Source: Leptospira wolffii serovar Khorat str. Khorat-H2
GTDB taxonomy: Bacteria; Spirochaetota; Leptospiria; Leptospirales; Leptospiraceae
DNA length: 64,000 nt
Direction of reading: 5' to 3'
Assembly: GCF_000306115.2 (NCBI RefSeq)
Contig: NZ_AKWX02000013.1
Location: 124,001 to 188,000 of the forward strand
Shown here: piece after piece, positions 48,165 to 58,109 of the stretch
Layout of the letters: every line of letters starts with the position of its first letter
How positions within the stretch are numbered: position 1 is the stretch's first letter
Program-made: the position numbers and the translations under genes
Notes under the pieces: model-generated
What the model saw: only the letters and a program-made list of their open reading frames with translations
The model's database searches: none
Told to the model about the DNA's origin: nothing

Positions 48165-49289
48165 ATGAATACCAGCGAGTTACGTGCGCTAAGACAGGAA
48201 ACGGATCCGGTAGCGGACGAGATTATAGAAAGATATTTCACGGAGTCTTCCTTCGATCGGGGAAAGACTCTGCTTTTCTTCGACGCATTGACTAAGAACT
48301 CGGATCCGATTCCTCCAGGGCTTCCCGATTATTTCGAAAAATATTTTTATGATACCGAGTTCCTACCTCCTTGGGCGGATAAGAATAAGATCGCACAGGC
48401 GGAAGGATTATTCGAGACTTACGGTCCTCAGATTCTGATGATGCTTTGCGTTAAGTCTCTTCCAATGGCTTATTCTTGCGGAGACGGCGCTCAGGTTCTA
48501 TTGAAAACGGGAAGACTCGTAGAGCAGAATGGAGTTGTATCCGGCGTAAATCGAAGACTGATGGAAACGACCCAGTTCGTGGTCTCCGTTGCCCAGAAAG
48601 ACGGACTCGGTCCTCAAGGGAAAGGAATACGCACCGCTCAAAAAGTAAGGCTCATGCATGCATCCATACGTTATTTTCTCTCCAAGGGCCAGGATTGGGA
48701 TTCTAGTTGGGGAAAGCCGATCAACCAAGAGGATATGGCGGGGACTTTGCAATCTTTCTCCAGTCTGGTTGTGGAAGGTCTGGGGCAATCCGCTCTTCTT
48801 TTAACCCAGCAGGAAAAGGACGCATACGTTCACTTATGGAGAGTGGTCGGTCATTTCATAGGAGTCAGACCTGATCTTTGTCCGGAAGGTTACGATGCAG
48901 CGCATGCTTTCGGAGAAGCGATTTTTACGGATCAGAGAAAGGCTTCGGATGCCGGAAAGGAACTCGCACAATCCTTGATCGCATTTATGGAATATATGCT
49001 TCCGGGAAATCTTTTCGATCACCTTCCGTTATTCTTTCTACAAACGTATCTGGGTAAGGATACGAGTATCGCTTTGGGATTGGATTGGCCTCCGAAAAAT
49101 CCGCTCGGTTATTTTTTACAAAAGATTTTCACGGATGTGGACTCGGCGATAGATGATGCACAAGGATTCGGCAAGTTGGCGTCCTACTTTGCGACTAAGT
49201 TTCTATTTTCAATGGATCATTTTTACTACGGGGGAAAACGCGCTAAGTTTTGGATTCCGCCTTCCCTTAGAGAAAACTGGAGGATGTAA
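48165..49289 (+). CDS. MpaB/Lcp-like heme oxygenase family protein (DUF2236)
   Basis: 374 residues, all helical and soluble. The DUF2236 core is visible: a Tyr/Ser region PMAYSCGDGAQVLLKTGRL, RTAQKVRLMHASIRYFL (His of the heme-binding helix) and WRVVGHFIGVRPDLCP. The family includes rubber oxygenase Lcp and the fungal oxygenase MpaB that cleaves a prenyl chain in mycophenolic acid synthesis. The substrate here is probably a polyisoprenoid or terpenoid (inference). The gene for a possible membrane terpene cyclase follows three bases later. It is divergent from the FadL-type porin. Confidence 0.85.
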   Translation: MNTSELRALRQETDPVADEIIERYFTESSFDRGKTLLFFDALTKNSDPIPPGLPDYFEKYFYDTEFLPPWADKNKIAQAEGLFETYGPQILMMLCVKSLPMAYSCGDGAQVLLKTGRLVEQNGVVSGVNRRLMETTQFVVSVAQKDGLGPQGKGIRTAQKVRLMHASIRYFLSKGQDWDSSWGKPINQEDMAGTLQSFSSLVVEGLGQSALLLTQQEKDAYVHLWRVVGHFIGVRPDLCPEGYDAAHAFGEAIFTDQRKASDAGKELAQSLIAFMEYMLPGNLFDHLPLFFLQTYLGKDTSIALGLDWPPKNPLGYFLQKIFTDVDSAIDDAQGFGKLASYFATKFLFSMDHFYYGGKRAKFWIPPSLRENWRM

Positions 49290-49292
49290 GAA

Positions 49293-49955
49293 ATGGAGTT
49301 TTGGCATAAACTTGCTACGGATCCGGAATACTTCGGGCGCTACACTCTATGGGAGAACGTCTTTCTGCTATTAGGAGTCGTATTCTGGGCTTATATGTAT
49401 GCGGTCCTGATGATCGAGCCTTTCAAGAAGAAGTTCGTCGAGATGCCGGTGTTTATCGCCTGCGGGAACATAATCTGGGAATTTCTATGGGGTTTCGTGT
49501 TCCAGGAGCCGATGGGAGTCATCCTACTCTGGGGATATAGGTTAGGATTCTTCCTGGATATTTTCATCTTCTATCACGTGATTCGCTTCGGTAAAAAACA
49601 AATTTCCTTGCCCATATCGGATGGGGGCTATAGACTTCTACTGCTCGTCCTGGTCGTTTCCTGGGGCGCGCTGATTTATACGTTTCACCAAGGAGGTTAC
49701 GACCTGTTTACCGGTTCTAATTCCGCTTACATCCTGAGCGTGATTATCTCCGGCCTATATCCGATACTTTTCCTAAAAATGTCCGATACCGGTCTCTTCT
49801 CGTATCCGGTGGCTTGGGCAAAATTTCTTGGAAACTTATTCTTTACGATTTTCATCTTTCTCTATTTTCCGGAACAGTATTTTGTCCAGACCTTGGGAGC
49901 GATCGGGACCGTAGCGGACGTATATTACGTTTGGATATTTAAGCGTCGAAAATGA
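49293..49955 (+). CDS. seven-helix membrane protein resembling Pyr4-type terpene cyclases
   Basis: 220 residues with about seven membrane helices. Near the second helix is ACGNIIWEFLWGF with Glu63, and in the last helix TVADVYYVWIF with Asp209. In fungal Pyr4/PaxB-type integral membrane terpene cyclases the essential acids are a Glu at about 63 in an NxxWE motif and an Asp near the C-terminus of a ~240-residue, seven-helix protein, so size, topology and both acids fit. That is recollection, not a search. Adjacent to an MpaB-like oxygenase. Alternatively an unclassified small membrane protein. Confidence 0.6.
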   Translation: MEFWHKLATDPEYFGRYTLWENVFLLLGVVFWAYMYAVLMIEPFKKKFVEMPVFIACGNIIWEFLWGFVFQEPMGVILLWGYRLGFFLDIFIFYHVIRFGKKQISLPISDGGYRLLLLVLVVSWGALIYTFHQGGYDLFTGSNSAYILSVIISGLYPILFLKMSDTGLFSYPVAWAKFLGNLFFTIFIFLYFPEQYFVQTLGAIGTVADVYYVWIFKRRK

Positions 49956-49961
49956 AGACTT

Positions 49962-52900
49962 ATGTCCGGCTCGCTTACAAACAAGACTTCTTATGAGCTA
50001 GGCGAACTTTTGTACGAAGACGGATTTTCCTCGATACATAGAGGAAGATTCGGTCCAAACAGAGAATCCAAAATCATCCGGGTGCAAAAACCGGAAGGCA
50101 AGGAGACTTCTTCCGTTTATTTCGTAAACGAATTCGAATTGGGAAAATTAGTTTCCGATCCGGATATACTCAAACCCGAAGATATGGTGGAGTATTCGGA
50201 TCGAATCTGTTTGGTTTACGAAGACACTCCGAATCGATTATTACAACAAAGCCTTTCCGATTTACCTGCCGTTTCCATCGAAGTCTTTTTAGAATTGGCC
50301 TTGGCGGTCACTGAGAATCTGGCTAAGCTTCATTCTTTCGGAATCGTACATAATCAGATTTCTCCCAAGGCTTTCTTTTACGATCCGGCGACTGGAAAAA
50401 CGAAATTGGCTTGGTTGGGAGGCGCTTCGCTTCTGATTTCCGATCGGGGAGGATTTGCACCTTTCCGTTATTCATTCGATGTACTTCCGTATTGTTCTCC
50501 GGAGAATACGGGGCGATTGAATCGTCCGGTGGATTTTCGTTCGGACGCATATTCGCTAGGAGCACTATTTTATAAAATTCTAACAGGCTCCCCTCCTTTC
50601 GAGACTGAGGACCCTTTGGAATTAGTCCATTATCATATCGCGCGTTCTCCCGTTTCTCTCTTAAAGCGCAGATCGGATATACCGTCCGCCATTTCGGATC
50701 TTGTGGATAAACTTCTCTCTAAGATGCCGGAAGAGAGATATTTTTCCCTAGAGAGTCTGATACACGATTTGCGAAGCATTAAGGATTCAGTGCGCTCGAA
50801 ACGAAGAATGTCCGAGTTCGTTCCGGGAATATTCGAAAGAAAAGTAGGATTCAGAGATTCTTCCAAGATCTATGAAAGAGATAAGGAGAGAAAAGAAATC
50901 GAGTCCGCCGTAATAGGAGTCTCCAACGGAAGAAGGGGAGTGGTGCTGATTCGCGGCAAATCCGGGACCGGAAAAACCGCACTCGTAGAAGAGGCGGTCA
51001 CTTATCTAGATATTTATTCCGTGCAGCTATTGCGCGGAAAATTCGAGGAGGATAAGGGCAATATCCCTTACTATGCTTTCAGGCAAATAATGGACGACGT
51101 ATTGAGAAGAATTCTCCAGAAGAAGGAGGAGGAAATCGTCGTACTTAGAAATTATATCAAAGACACGCTCGGGGATAGTATGGAGATCCTCCTACAATTT
51201 TTGCCCGACCTGAGCCGTCTTTTGTCCGTAGAAGTCCAGGCTAAGCCGAACAAGAGACCGAAGGATGAGAAGACGTTATTCGCGGTTATCCTGCGCTTTC
51301 TTTCTCTCTGTTTCGACCGTAGACGACCAGCAATTGTACTCATCGACGATTTACAATGGGCGGATCCCGCCTCCTTAGCCCTCTTGGATTTCATTTTGAC
51401 GAATGAAGAATGGGAAGGATTGCTTTTCGTTTTAACCAGCCGAGCGGAAGAAGGAGATCTACTTCCGAATCTTCAGTCCAGAAACGGAAATCATTCCTTG
51501 GATTTAAGGGAAATCAAACTCACTCCTCTGAGTAAGGAAAGCGTTCAAAAATACGTAAGAGATAGCATTCATCTGGCGGAAGAAGACGGCCGTAGATTGG
51601 CCGATGTTCTCATCGCCAAAACGGACGGAAATCCGTTGTTCTTGCATCAATTTTTAAAATCCCTATATGACGACGCTTGTCTCACCTTCGATTCCAAGTC
51701 GACCTACCATTTGCCCGATTGGAACAGGATTCTCCAAAGAGAAATTACGGATAATGTTCTGGATCTAGTCATAGACAAGATAGGAAAATTACCGGAAGAA
51801 ACGATGGATGTTCTACGAGTGGGCGCCTGTATAGGCGCGAAATTCGATTTGAGGATCATCTACGAATTCTTCAAATCCAAACCCGGCACTCTGGCGAGAG
51901 GGATTCGTGAGGCGATTCGCGAAGGGGTCTTGTATTATAGGGAAACCGGCACGATGCTTTTTCCGTCTTTGCAGTATATTTCGCAGAGAAAGATAGAAGA
52001 GTCGGGACTTTTACCGACTCTTTCCGACGTTCAATTTCATTTTTCCCACGATAGGATGATCCAAGGAATTCTGGATGCCACCGATCCCATGGAAAAGAGA
52101 AGGATCCATAAACAGATCGCGAGGCTTTTGATAGAAAGGGAAAAGAGTTCCGGCGTTTCGGATCTGATCTTGGATATAGCCAATCATCTACTTCGCTCTC
52201 GTGAATTGCACGAAAACGGAAAGGAGAGCGAGGACTTCTTTCATTATTCCATCCTGGCCGGAAATTCCGCAAAAGCGGGCGCTGCGTACGAATCCGCTTA
52301 TTCCTTGTTCGCTCTTTTATCTTCGAACTTGACGGAGGCTCATTGGCAAAAAGACAGAAAGAATGCGATTCACATCATGAAATCCTTGGGAGAGTCCGCT
52401 TACTACCTGTCCAGAAGAGAAGAAGGGGACAGGATCGTGGGCGAGCTTTTGAAAAGAATCACGAATCCTGCGGAAAGATCGGATATATATCTGATGCAAC
52501 TGGAAGTGATGAACGTATACAACGACTTGGAGGCGGCTTACAGGATCGGAGTGAAAGCGTTGCAATCTCTCCGGATCGGTTTCCGAGAAAAACCAGGAAT
52601 CTTTTCCATTCTTATCGAAGTTCTAAAAATGGCTTACTATAGCCGGGGTCGTTCTCCCGAAAAATTGATCCACGCCAAGGATAGTAACGATCCATACAAG
52701 GCGGAGGCTTTGAATATTCTCGTAAATCTGCTGAATTACGGGAAGCATATGAGCCTTAAGGTGATGGCTTATCTTTACTTAAAGCTGATCAATCTCACGC
52801 TGAAAGAGGGAAATTCTCCGGCAAGCTTTTTCGGATATGCGGGTTTCGGCTCTATTCTGCTCTCCGTAACGGGAAATTTCCGGCAATCCACCCGATTCTG

Positions 52901-55235
52901 GACGCTCGCGGAAGGAATTTTAAAAAAATTTAAAGCAGATGACCTATATGGAAGATTCGTTTTCGGACGTACCATACTTTTGGATTACTTCATGTATCCT
53001 TTTCGGTCCATAGTCGATTTTACGGAAGAAGCCTATCATAAATGTCTGCAATACGGGGATTATCTTTGGGCCGCGTTTTCCCTTTTTTCCCAGAATACGA
53101 ATCAATTGTATTCCGCGGAGAGCCTCGCTTCCTATAGGGAAAAGATACGCGAGAATCTGGAAAGAGGTTCCAAATTAAATTATGATATATTAATGATCTT
53201 ACTTTATAGCTCCGATTCGTATTTGGATCGATTGGAAGGCAAGTCGTTGGAGTCCATCAGATATAAGGATTCCCAATATTCCGTTCCGGATTTCGAAAGG
53301 AATATATTGCAGGCTTCGGGAAACGGAACGGTAAATTCCTGGTATGCGACCCTATTCGGATCGGAAGCCTATCTTTCCGGATACTATTCTGAGTCGGAAA
53401 GAATTTTCGATAAGTATGCTAACGATCTGGAAAAATCCAGAATCATGTTCCTTTATTCCGAATATAGATTTTATCGTTCTTTAAATCTTTTAAAATTGAG
53501 AAAGGGAGATCTTTCCTTAAAGGAGAGAATATTCTTCCGTTTCTCGGTATATCTTTTCCGATTATGGGCAAAGACTTATCCGCAGAATTTTAATCTCTTT
53601 TCCCTGGTTTTGAGCGGAGAATATGCTAATTATTCCAAAGACGGAGAGAATGCCTCTCGTTTTTTCGACATGGCTATCCAGGAAGTAGAATCGGAGCCTA
53701 ACGACTTTAAAAAGGCGGTCGTTTATCAACATATCGCAAAATGGAATCTGGAAAACGGTAGGATATCCTACGGAAGATTTCTCTTGCAAAACTCCGTAAG
53801 ACTATACGGAGCTTGGGGAGCGAAATCCTTAGTCAATTTATTTAGGGACGAATACGGAGATTTGTTGAGGCCGCAAGGACCACCGAAACGGTCTTTAGAA
53901 AAGATCCTTGCCGATTCCATACTATCCTCTTCTTTTAATCTGGACTTGAGAACCGTACTAAAGGCCTCTCAAAGTATTTCGGGGGTAATCGAACTTGGGG
54001 AGTTGCTTAGACAATTGGTCCGAACGATCATGGAGAATGCGGCGGCCACTCGAGCGTTCTTAATTCTTCCTCAGCATAAGGAACTGTTCTTGATGGCGGG
54101 GACGGATATAGAGGAGCCGGGATTCTTACCAAAGCCGATATCCTTGGACGAGGCGGGCCATCTCCTGCCTTTGGAAGTAGCATATTTTTGTTTTCGGTCC
54201 GGACAAAAGGTTCTCATAGGAGACGCATCCAAGGATCCTTTTTATTCGGTGAATCCTTACGTAAAAAGGAGCAAGCCGAAATCCTTACTATGTATGCCGA
54301 TCACTAAGCAGGGGAGAACTCTTTGCGTTCTCTATCTGGAAAATCGTCTAACCGCCGGAATTTTCGACGAGCATCGCCTGGAAATACTGGAAATGCTTTC
54401 CGCTCAAGCTGCGATTTCCCTGGAGAATGCGAAGCTTTACGAGGACATCACTCGAATGAATTCCGAGTTGGAAAGAAAGGTCGCGGAAAGGACGGAAGAA
54501 TTGGGTAAGACTCTTTCGATCATACAGAAAGATATGCTGTATTCCAAAAAGATTCAGAGAAGCATATTGCCGGAACACTTTCCGATTCCTAATATACGTT
54601 ATTCGGTTAATTATCTTCCTATGGACGAGGTAGGGGGAGACTTTTACGATATCTCCTCCTTGGGGAACGGAAGATACAGATTCTTTCTTGCGGATGCGAC
54701 CGGTCACGGGGTGCAGGCAGCGTTGGTTACCATGGCGATCAAGGGAGAATACGAGAATCTGAAATCCAGATTCGAGAATCCCGCTAAATTATTATCCGAA
54801 TTAAATAATTCCATTTTAGATAAATATAAAACTCTCTACTTTACGGCGGCCGTTTGCGACTTGGATGTGCAAAATTGCAGGATCCGTTTCGCCTCGGCGG
54901 GGCATTTGACCCAATTCCTAATCAAGGGAGAGGAGAATGTGGAGATGCCTAAAACCGGAGCGATTTTGGGATTCGTAAGAGATTACGATTATAAGAACGA
55001 AGAATATGCGCTCTCGCCCGGAGACAGGATATTGCTTTTTTCCGACGGGATCTATGAGCAATTCGATTCGAATAAGGTGGAATACGGGGAGGAAAGATTT
55101 TTAGGATCGGTTAGGACGAGCCTCGGATTCGATCCGGAGAAACAGGCGGAGCGTTTGATCTCGGACCTAAAGAGTTTTCTAGGAAAAAACTCCGTTCAGG
55201 ATGATATCACTTTGTTGATAATCGCAGTGGATTGA
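49962..55235 (+). CDS. giant signalling protein: pseudokinase-AAA-TPR-GAF-SpoIIE
   Basis: 1757 residues. A protein-kinase fold (~1-270) with altered catalytic sites: the HRD motif reads HNQ (130-132), DFG reads WLG (151-153) and the VAIK lysine position reads Arg40. An AAA/STAND-like ATPase follows with Walker A RGKSGTGKT (~332) and Walker B VLIDDLQWAD (~458), then long helical repeats (~680-1290), GAF (~1325-1480), a coiled coil and a PP2C/SpoIIE domain (~1532-1757: DEVGGDFYD, LADATGHGVQAAL, FSDGIYEQ, VQDDITLL). The kinase-AAA-GAF order is known from large two-component-type kinases; here the output is a phosphatase. Likely senses a small ligand via GAF and acts on STAS proteins. ATG 49962. 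Confidence 0.88.
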   Translation: MSGSLTNKTSYELGELLYEDGFSSIHRGRFGPNRESKIIRVQKPEGKETSSVYFVNEFELGKLVSDPDILKPEDMVEYSDRICLVYEDTPNRLLQQSLSDLPAVSIEVFLELALAVTENLAKLHSFGIVHNQISPKAFFYDPATGKTKLAWLGGASLLISDRGGFAPFRYSFDVLPYCSPENTGRLNRPVDFRSDAYSLGALFYKILTGSPPFETEDPLELVHYHIARSPVSLLKRRSDIPSAISDLVDKLLSKMPEERYFSLESLIHDLRSIKDSVRSKRRMSEFVPGIFERKVGFRDSSKIYERDKERKEIESAVIGVSNGRRGVVLIRGKSGTGKTALVEEAVTYLDIYSVQLLRGKFEEDKGNIPYYAFRQIMDDVLRRILQKKEEEIVVLRNYIKDTLGDSMEILLQFLPDLSRLLSVEVQAKPNKRPKDEKTLFAVILRFLSLCFDRRRPAIVLIDDLQWADPASLALLDFILTNEEWEGLLFVLTSRAEEGDLLPNLQSRNGNHSLDLREIKLTPLSKESVQKYVRDSIHLAEEDGRRLADVLIAKTDGNPLFLHQFLKSLYDDACLTFDSKSTYHLPDWNRILQREITDNVLDLVIDKIGKLPEETMDVLRVGACIGAKFDLRIIYEFFKSKPGTLARGIREAIREGVLYYRETGTMLFPSLQYISQRKIEESGLLPTLSDVQFHFSHDRMIQGILDATDPMEKRRIHKQIARLLIEREKSSGVSDLILDIANHLLRSRELHENGKESEDFFHYSILAGNSAKAGAAYESAYSLFALLSSNLTEAHWQKDRKNAIHIMKSLGESAYYLSRREEGDRIVGELLKRITNPAERSDIYLMQLEVMNVYNDLEAAYRIGVKALQSLRIGFREKPGIFSILIEVLKMAYYSRGRSPEKLIHAKDSNDPYKAEALNILVNLLNYGKHMSLKVMAYLYLKLINLTLKEGNSPASFFGYAGFGSILLSVTGNFRQSTRFWTLAEGILKKFKADDLYGRFVFGRTILLDYFMYPFRSIVDFTEEAYHKCLQYGDYLWAAFSLFSQNTNQLYSAESLASYREKIRENLERGSKLNYDILMILLYSSDSYLDRLEGKSLESIRYKDSQYSVPDFERNILQASGNGTVNSWYATLFGSEAYLSGYYSESERIFDKYANDLEKSRIMFLYSEYRFYRSLNLLKLRKGDLSLKERIFFRFSVYLFRLWAKTYPQNFNLFSLVLSGEYANYSKDGENASRFFDMAIQEVESEPNDFKKAVVYQHIAKWNLENGRISYGRFLLQNSVRLYGAWGAKSLVNLFRDEYGDLLRPQGPPKRSLEKILADSILSSSFNLDLRTVLKASQSISGVIELGELLRQLVRTIMENAAATRAFLILPQHKELFLMAGTDIEEPGFLPKPISLDEAGHLLPLEVAYFCFRSGQKVLIGDASKDPFYSVNPYVKRSKPKSLLCMPITKQGRTLCVLYLENRLTAGIFDEHRLEILEMLSAQAAISLENAKLYEDITRMNSELERKVAERTEELGKTLSIIQKDMLYSKKIQRSILPEHFPIPNIRYSVNYLPMDEVGGDFYDISSLGNGRYRFFLADATGHGVQAALVTMAIKGEYENLKSRFENPAKLLSELNNSILDKYKTLYFTAAVCDLDVQNCRIRFASAGHLTQFLIKGEENVEMPKTGAILGFVRDYDYKNEEYALSPGDRILLFSDGIYEQFDSNKVEYGEERFLGSVRTSLGFDPEKQAERLISDLKSFLGKNSVQDDITLLIIAVD

Positions 55236-55326
55236 TGGACGACCTCTCGTTCTCATTAAGACTTGCTTTCTCTTCTAAGAATTCCAGGATCGCATCTAAA
55301 TACGATTTGCGGACGGTGTATTCGAA

Positions 55327-56712
55327 TTGTTAGGTCTCTTCGTAATCTTGTACATTCTTATCACGATTTCTATAGGAGCCGTCGCTTCTCGATTCGTTAA
55401 GAGTTCTCAGGACTACATTTTGGCGGGCAGACGATTGCCCTTGGTCCTTGCATCCTCCGCATTATTTGCCACATGGTTCGGGTCCGAGACCCTGATGGGA
55501 GCCTCATCTAAGTTTGTGGACGGAGGGATCTTGGCGGTTATCGAGGATCCTTTCGGAGCCGCGTTATGCCTGTTTCTGGTCGGACTATTCTTCGCTAAAC
55601 CATTATACCGGATGAACATTCTCACTTTCGGGGACCTATACAAGAATCGGTTCGGAAGGAAGGTGGAATTTCTATCGGCTTTATTTATGATCCCTTCTTA
55701 TTTCGGTTGGATTGCTGCGCAACTCGTGGCGATGGGGATCGTGATTCATTCTCTTTTCGGTTTCGATATTTATGTAGGGATCCTTCTCGCATCCGTAGTA
55801 GTGTTGATCTATACGTATGTCGGAGGGATGTGGGCCATCTCCATTACGGATTTCTTACAGACGATACTGATCGTACTCGGACTTGCGGTACTCGTCTGGG
55901 ATCTTCAAGGGAAGGCGGGAGGCTTCGATACGGTGATTTCCACCGCTAAACCCGGCTTTTTCTCTTTTTTCCCCCCCTTGGAGACGAAGGCGATTCTGGC
56001 TTATATTGCGGCTTGGATAACGATCGGCCTCGGCTCGATTCCGCAGCAGGACATCTTCCAGAGAGTTATGGCATCAAAATCAGAGAAGGTTGCGGTCTAT
56101 TCTTCCTTTTTAGGAGGCGGTATGTATCTAACGGTAGCTTTTCTGCCTTTGCTTGCCGGGTACTTCGCGAGAAGAGTTTATCCTGAGATTGCTTCGGGAG
56201 ATAACCAGATGATTCTTCCCCATGTGGTTTTGGCGCATTCTTCCCTGCAAATTCAAATCCTTTTTTTCGGGGCCTTGCTCTCGGCCATCTTAAGCACCGC
56301 TTCCGGGGCCATTTTGGCTCCCGCTTCGGTTTTAGGTGAGAATATCATACGTCCCATTCTGAAGAACCCGGAAGAAGAGACTCTTCTTCGCATTATGCGG
56401 TTCTGCGTTCTGGCCGTGACATTCGTCTCTACTTTGATGGCCTTGAGCGAGACTAATATCTATCAGTTGGTTGCGGATTCTTCTTCAATCAGTCTGGTAT
56501 CTCTATTCGTCCCGTTGGTGGCCGCTTTGTTCTGGAAGAAAGCGAATGCGACCGGAGCGATTTACGCGATGTTTAGCGGGATGATCGTTTGGCTCGTTCT
56601 TAGATTCTTCGGACCGGAGTGGTTACCTGCATCGCTTCCGGCTCTGGGGGTGAGTATTCTCGGCCAGGTCTTAGGGCGGGTTCTTCCTATACGTAAGTTT
56701 GAAGACGTTTAA
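55327..56712 (+). CDS. sodium:solute symporter (SSS family)
   Basis: 461 residues, about 13 membrane helices. Family marks include DYILAGRRLPLVLASSALFATWFGSETL in the second helix region (split here ~29-56), YTYVGGMWAISITDFLQT and SIPQQDIFQRVMAS. It imports a small solute with Na+; the pattern is nearest to the proline/pantothenate-type group, but the substrate cannot be told. The only in-frame start between the upstream stop (55297) and the first helix is TTG 55327, with no clear ribosome binding site. Ends with a four-base TTAA overlap with the convergent GGDEF gene. Confidence 0.87.
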   Translation: MLGLFVILYILITISIGAVASRFVKSSQDYILAGRRLPLVLASSALFATWFGSETLMGASSKFVDGGILAVIEDPFGAALCLFLVGLFFAKPLYRMNILTFGDLYKNRFGRKVEFLSALFMIPSYFGWIAAQLVAMGIVIHSLFGFDIYVGILLASVVVLIYTYVGGMWAISITDFLQTILIVLGLAVLVWDLQGKAGGFDTVISTAKPGFFSFFPPLETKAILAYIAAWITIGLGSIPQQDIFQRVMASKSEKVAVYSSFLGGGMYLTVAFLPLLAGYFARRVYPEIASGDNQMILPHVVLAHSSLQIQILFFGALLSAILSTASGAILAPASVLGENIIRPILKNPEEETLLRIMRFCVLAVTFVSTLMALSETNIYQLVADSSSISLVSLFVPLVAALFWKKANATGAIYAMFSGMIVWLVLRFFGPEWLPASLPALGVSILGQVLGRVLPIRKFEDV

Positions 56713-57824
56713 GCTGAAACTCTGTTTCTTCCGCCTTCTTTGGATTCGTAGAGTTTACGATCGGCTGCCTTTAGAAAATCCTCCGCGGACTCATCGCTCT
56801 CCCGGGTTGCAACTCCGATGCTTACCGTAACCGTCCATGGAATCTCTTCGAAGGTCTCTGTTTCTATTCTCATGCGAATTCTTTCTGCTACGAATCTGGC
56901 TCCTTCCTTGTTCGTGTTGGATAGAACCACGCAGAATTCTTCTCCGCCATAACGTGCAGCTACGTCGCAATCCCTTACCAGGCCCATGAGAAGTCTTCCT
57001 ATATTTGCGAGAAGTTTATCTCCTGCTTGGTGTCCTAAAACGTCGTTCGCCTTCTTAAAATGATCCAGATCCAATAATAGGACGGAAAGGGGAAAATCGT
57101 AACGTCTGGACGCGGAAAGCAGAGTATGTAAGGATTCCATTAAATGCCTTCTGTTGAATAGGCTCGTTAAAGGATCCTTATGGGATAATTCCTTCAGGTT
57201 CTTATTCGTTTCCTCTAATTGGAGACGTAGGATGTTTCCGTTCAGCCTGGCTTTTTCGACCATGATGGCAGTGCCTAAGCTCGCTAACGTAAAAGCGAAA
57301 ACAGGCGTAGTGATGGCGAAGTTGATCTCTTGGTTTAGAAAGACGACGTATCCGAAAAGGAAAAGTGCCAGATTGAGAGCCGCTATGAAAGTGTAGATGG
57401 CGAAACTAGAGCGAATAAGAAGGGGCAGCATCAATAGCCCGAAACAGAACGCGGAATAATCCTTGGTATGTAGATGGTCCACTAAGGTAAGAGAGGTCGT
57501 CATGAGAGTAAAGACCGTCGCGAAAATAATGGTCACAGCGTTCGAGAGCTTGGAGTCTTTGGATTCTTTGAGAACGAATATGGCGAGAATGATTCCTGAG
57601 AAAATCGAGATGGAGCCGAAACCGATGGTATAAAGGTTTTGGATGGGATGACCCTCCGGAATTCCGGGGGAGAATATATTCTGCAATAGCAAAACGGTGC
57701 TCATTAAGAGAGAAAAGGATGCTATGATCCGCATGGATTTATCGTTATCTGCGGCTCGGAGTTTTCGAATTTCGCCCGATTTGGAATAGGAAAAATCGGC
57801 TAATAGATACCTGGAAAGTTTCAT
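56709..57824 (-). CDS. membrane diguanylate cyclase (GGDEF)
   Basis: 371 residues from ATG 57824 (TTG 57857 would add 11). Six or so membrane helices (~30-190) form a MASE-like sensor, a short coiled coil follows and then a GGDEF domain (~205-371) with the active motif GGEEF and an RxxD inhibitory site (RDCD) five residues before it. DPLTSLFNRR and DLDHFKKANDVLGHQAGD are canonical. It makes c-di-GMP from two GTP and should be product-inhibited. The signal sensed is unknown. Confidence 0.93.
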   Translation of the reverse strand: MKLSRYLLADFSYSKSGEIRKLRAADNDKSMRIIASFSLLMSTVLLLQNIFSPGIPEGHPIQNLYTIGFGSISIFSGIILAIFVLKESKDSKLSNAVTIIFATVFTLMTTSLTLVDHLHTKDYSAFCFGLLMLPLLIRSSFAIYTFIAALNLALFLFGYVVFLNQEINFAITTPVFAFTLASLGTAIMVEKARLNGNILRLQLEETNKNLKELSHKDPLTSLFNRRHLMESLHTLLSASRRYDFPLSVLLLDLDHFKKANDVLGHQAGDKLLANIGRLLMGLVRDCDVAARYGGEEFCVVLSNTNKEGARFVAERIRMRIETETFEEIPWTVTVSIGVATRESDESAEDFLKAADRKLYESKEGGRNRVSA

Positions 57825-57857
57825 GCGAATACTCAGATAGACGAAAGAACTTTCCAA

Positions 57858-58109
57858 GATTTTACTTGGAGTCGCATAGAACGCGGTATTTCGGATTGAG
57901 AAAAATCGGAAATTTATAGAATGAATTGCGAAAGAATCTACTGACTTAGTTCGTCTCGTTTCCGTTCCGTTTCTGCCTCAAAGCAAGGAAAATTATACGT
58001 GATTCTAATGAAGGGAACGAGTTAGTTAGAATTGCAATTTCATTCGGAAGTAATAAGAGGAAGCAAAAAATTCTCCCTTTCCGAATGACCCGGAAAAGCG
58101 TGGTAAGTA
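57858..58109. other. intergenic region between GGDEF and MFS genes
   Basis: About 250 bases hold the divergent promoters. No gene, repeat or clear hairpin was seen. Confidence 0.4.
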
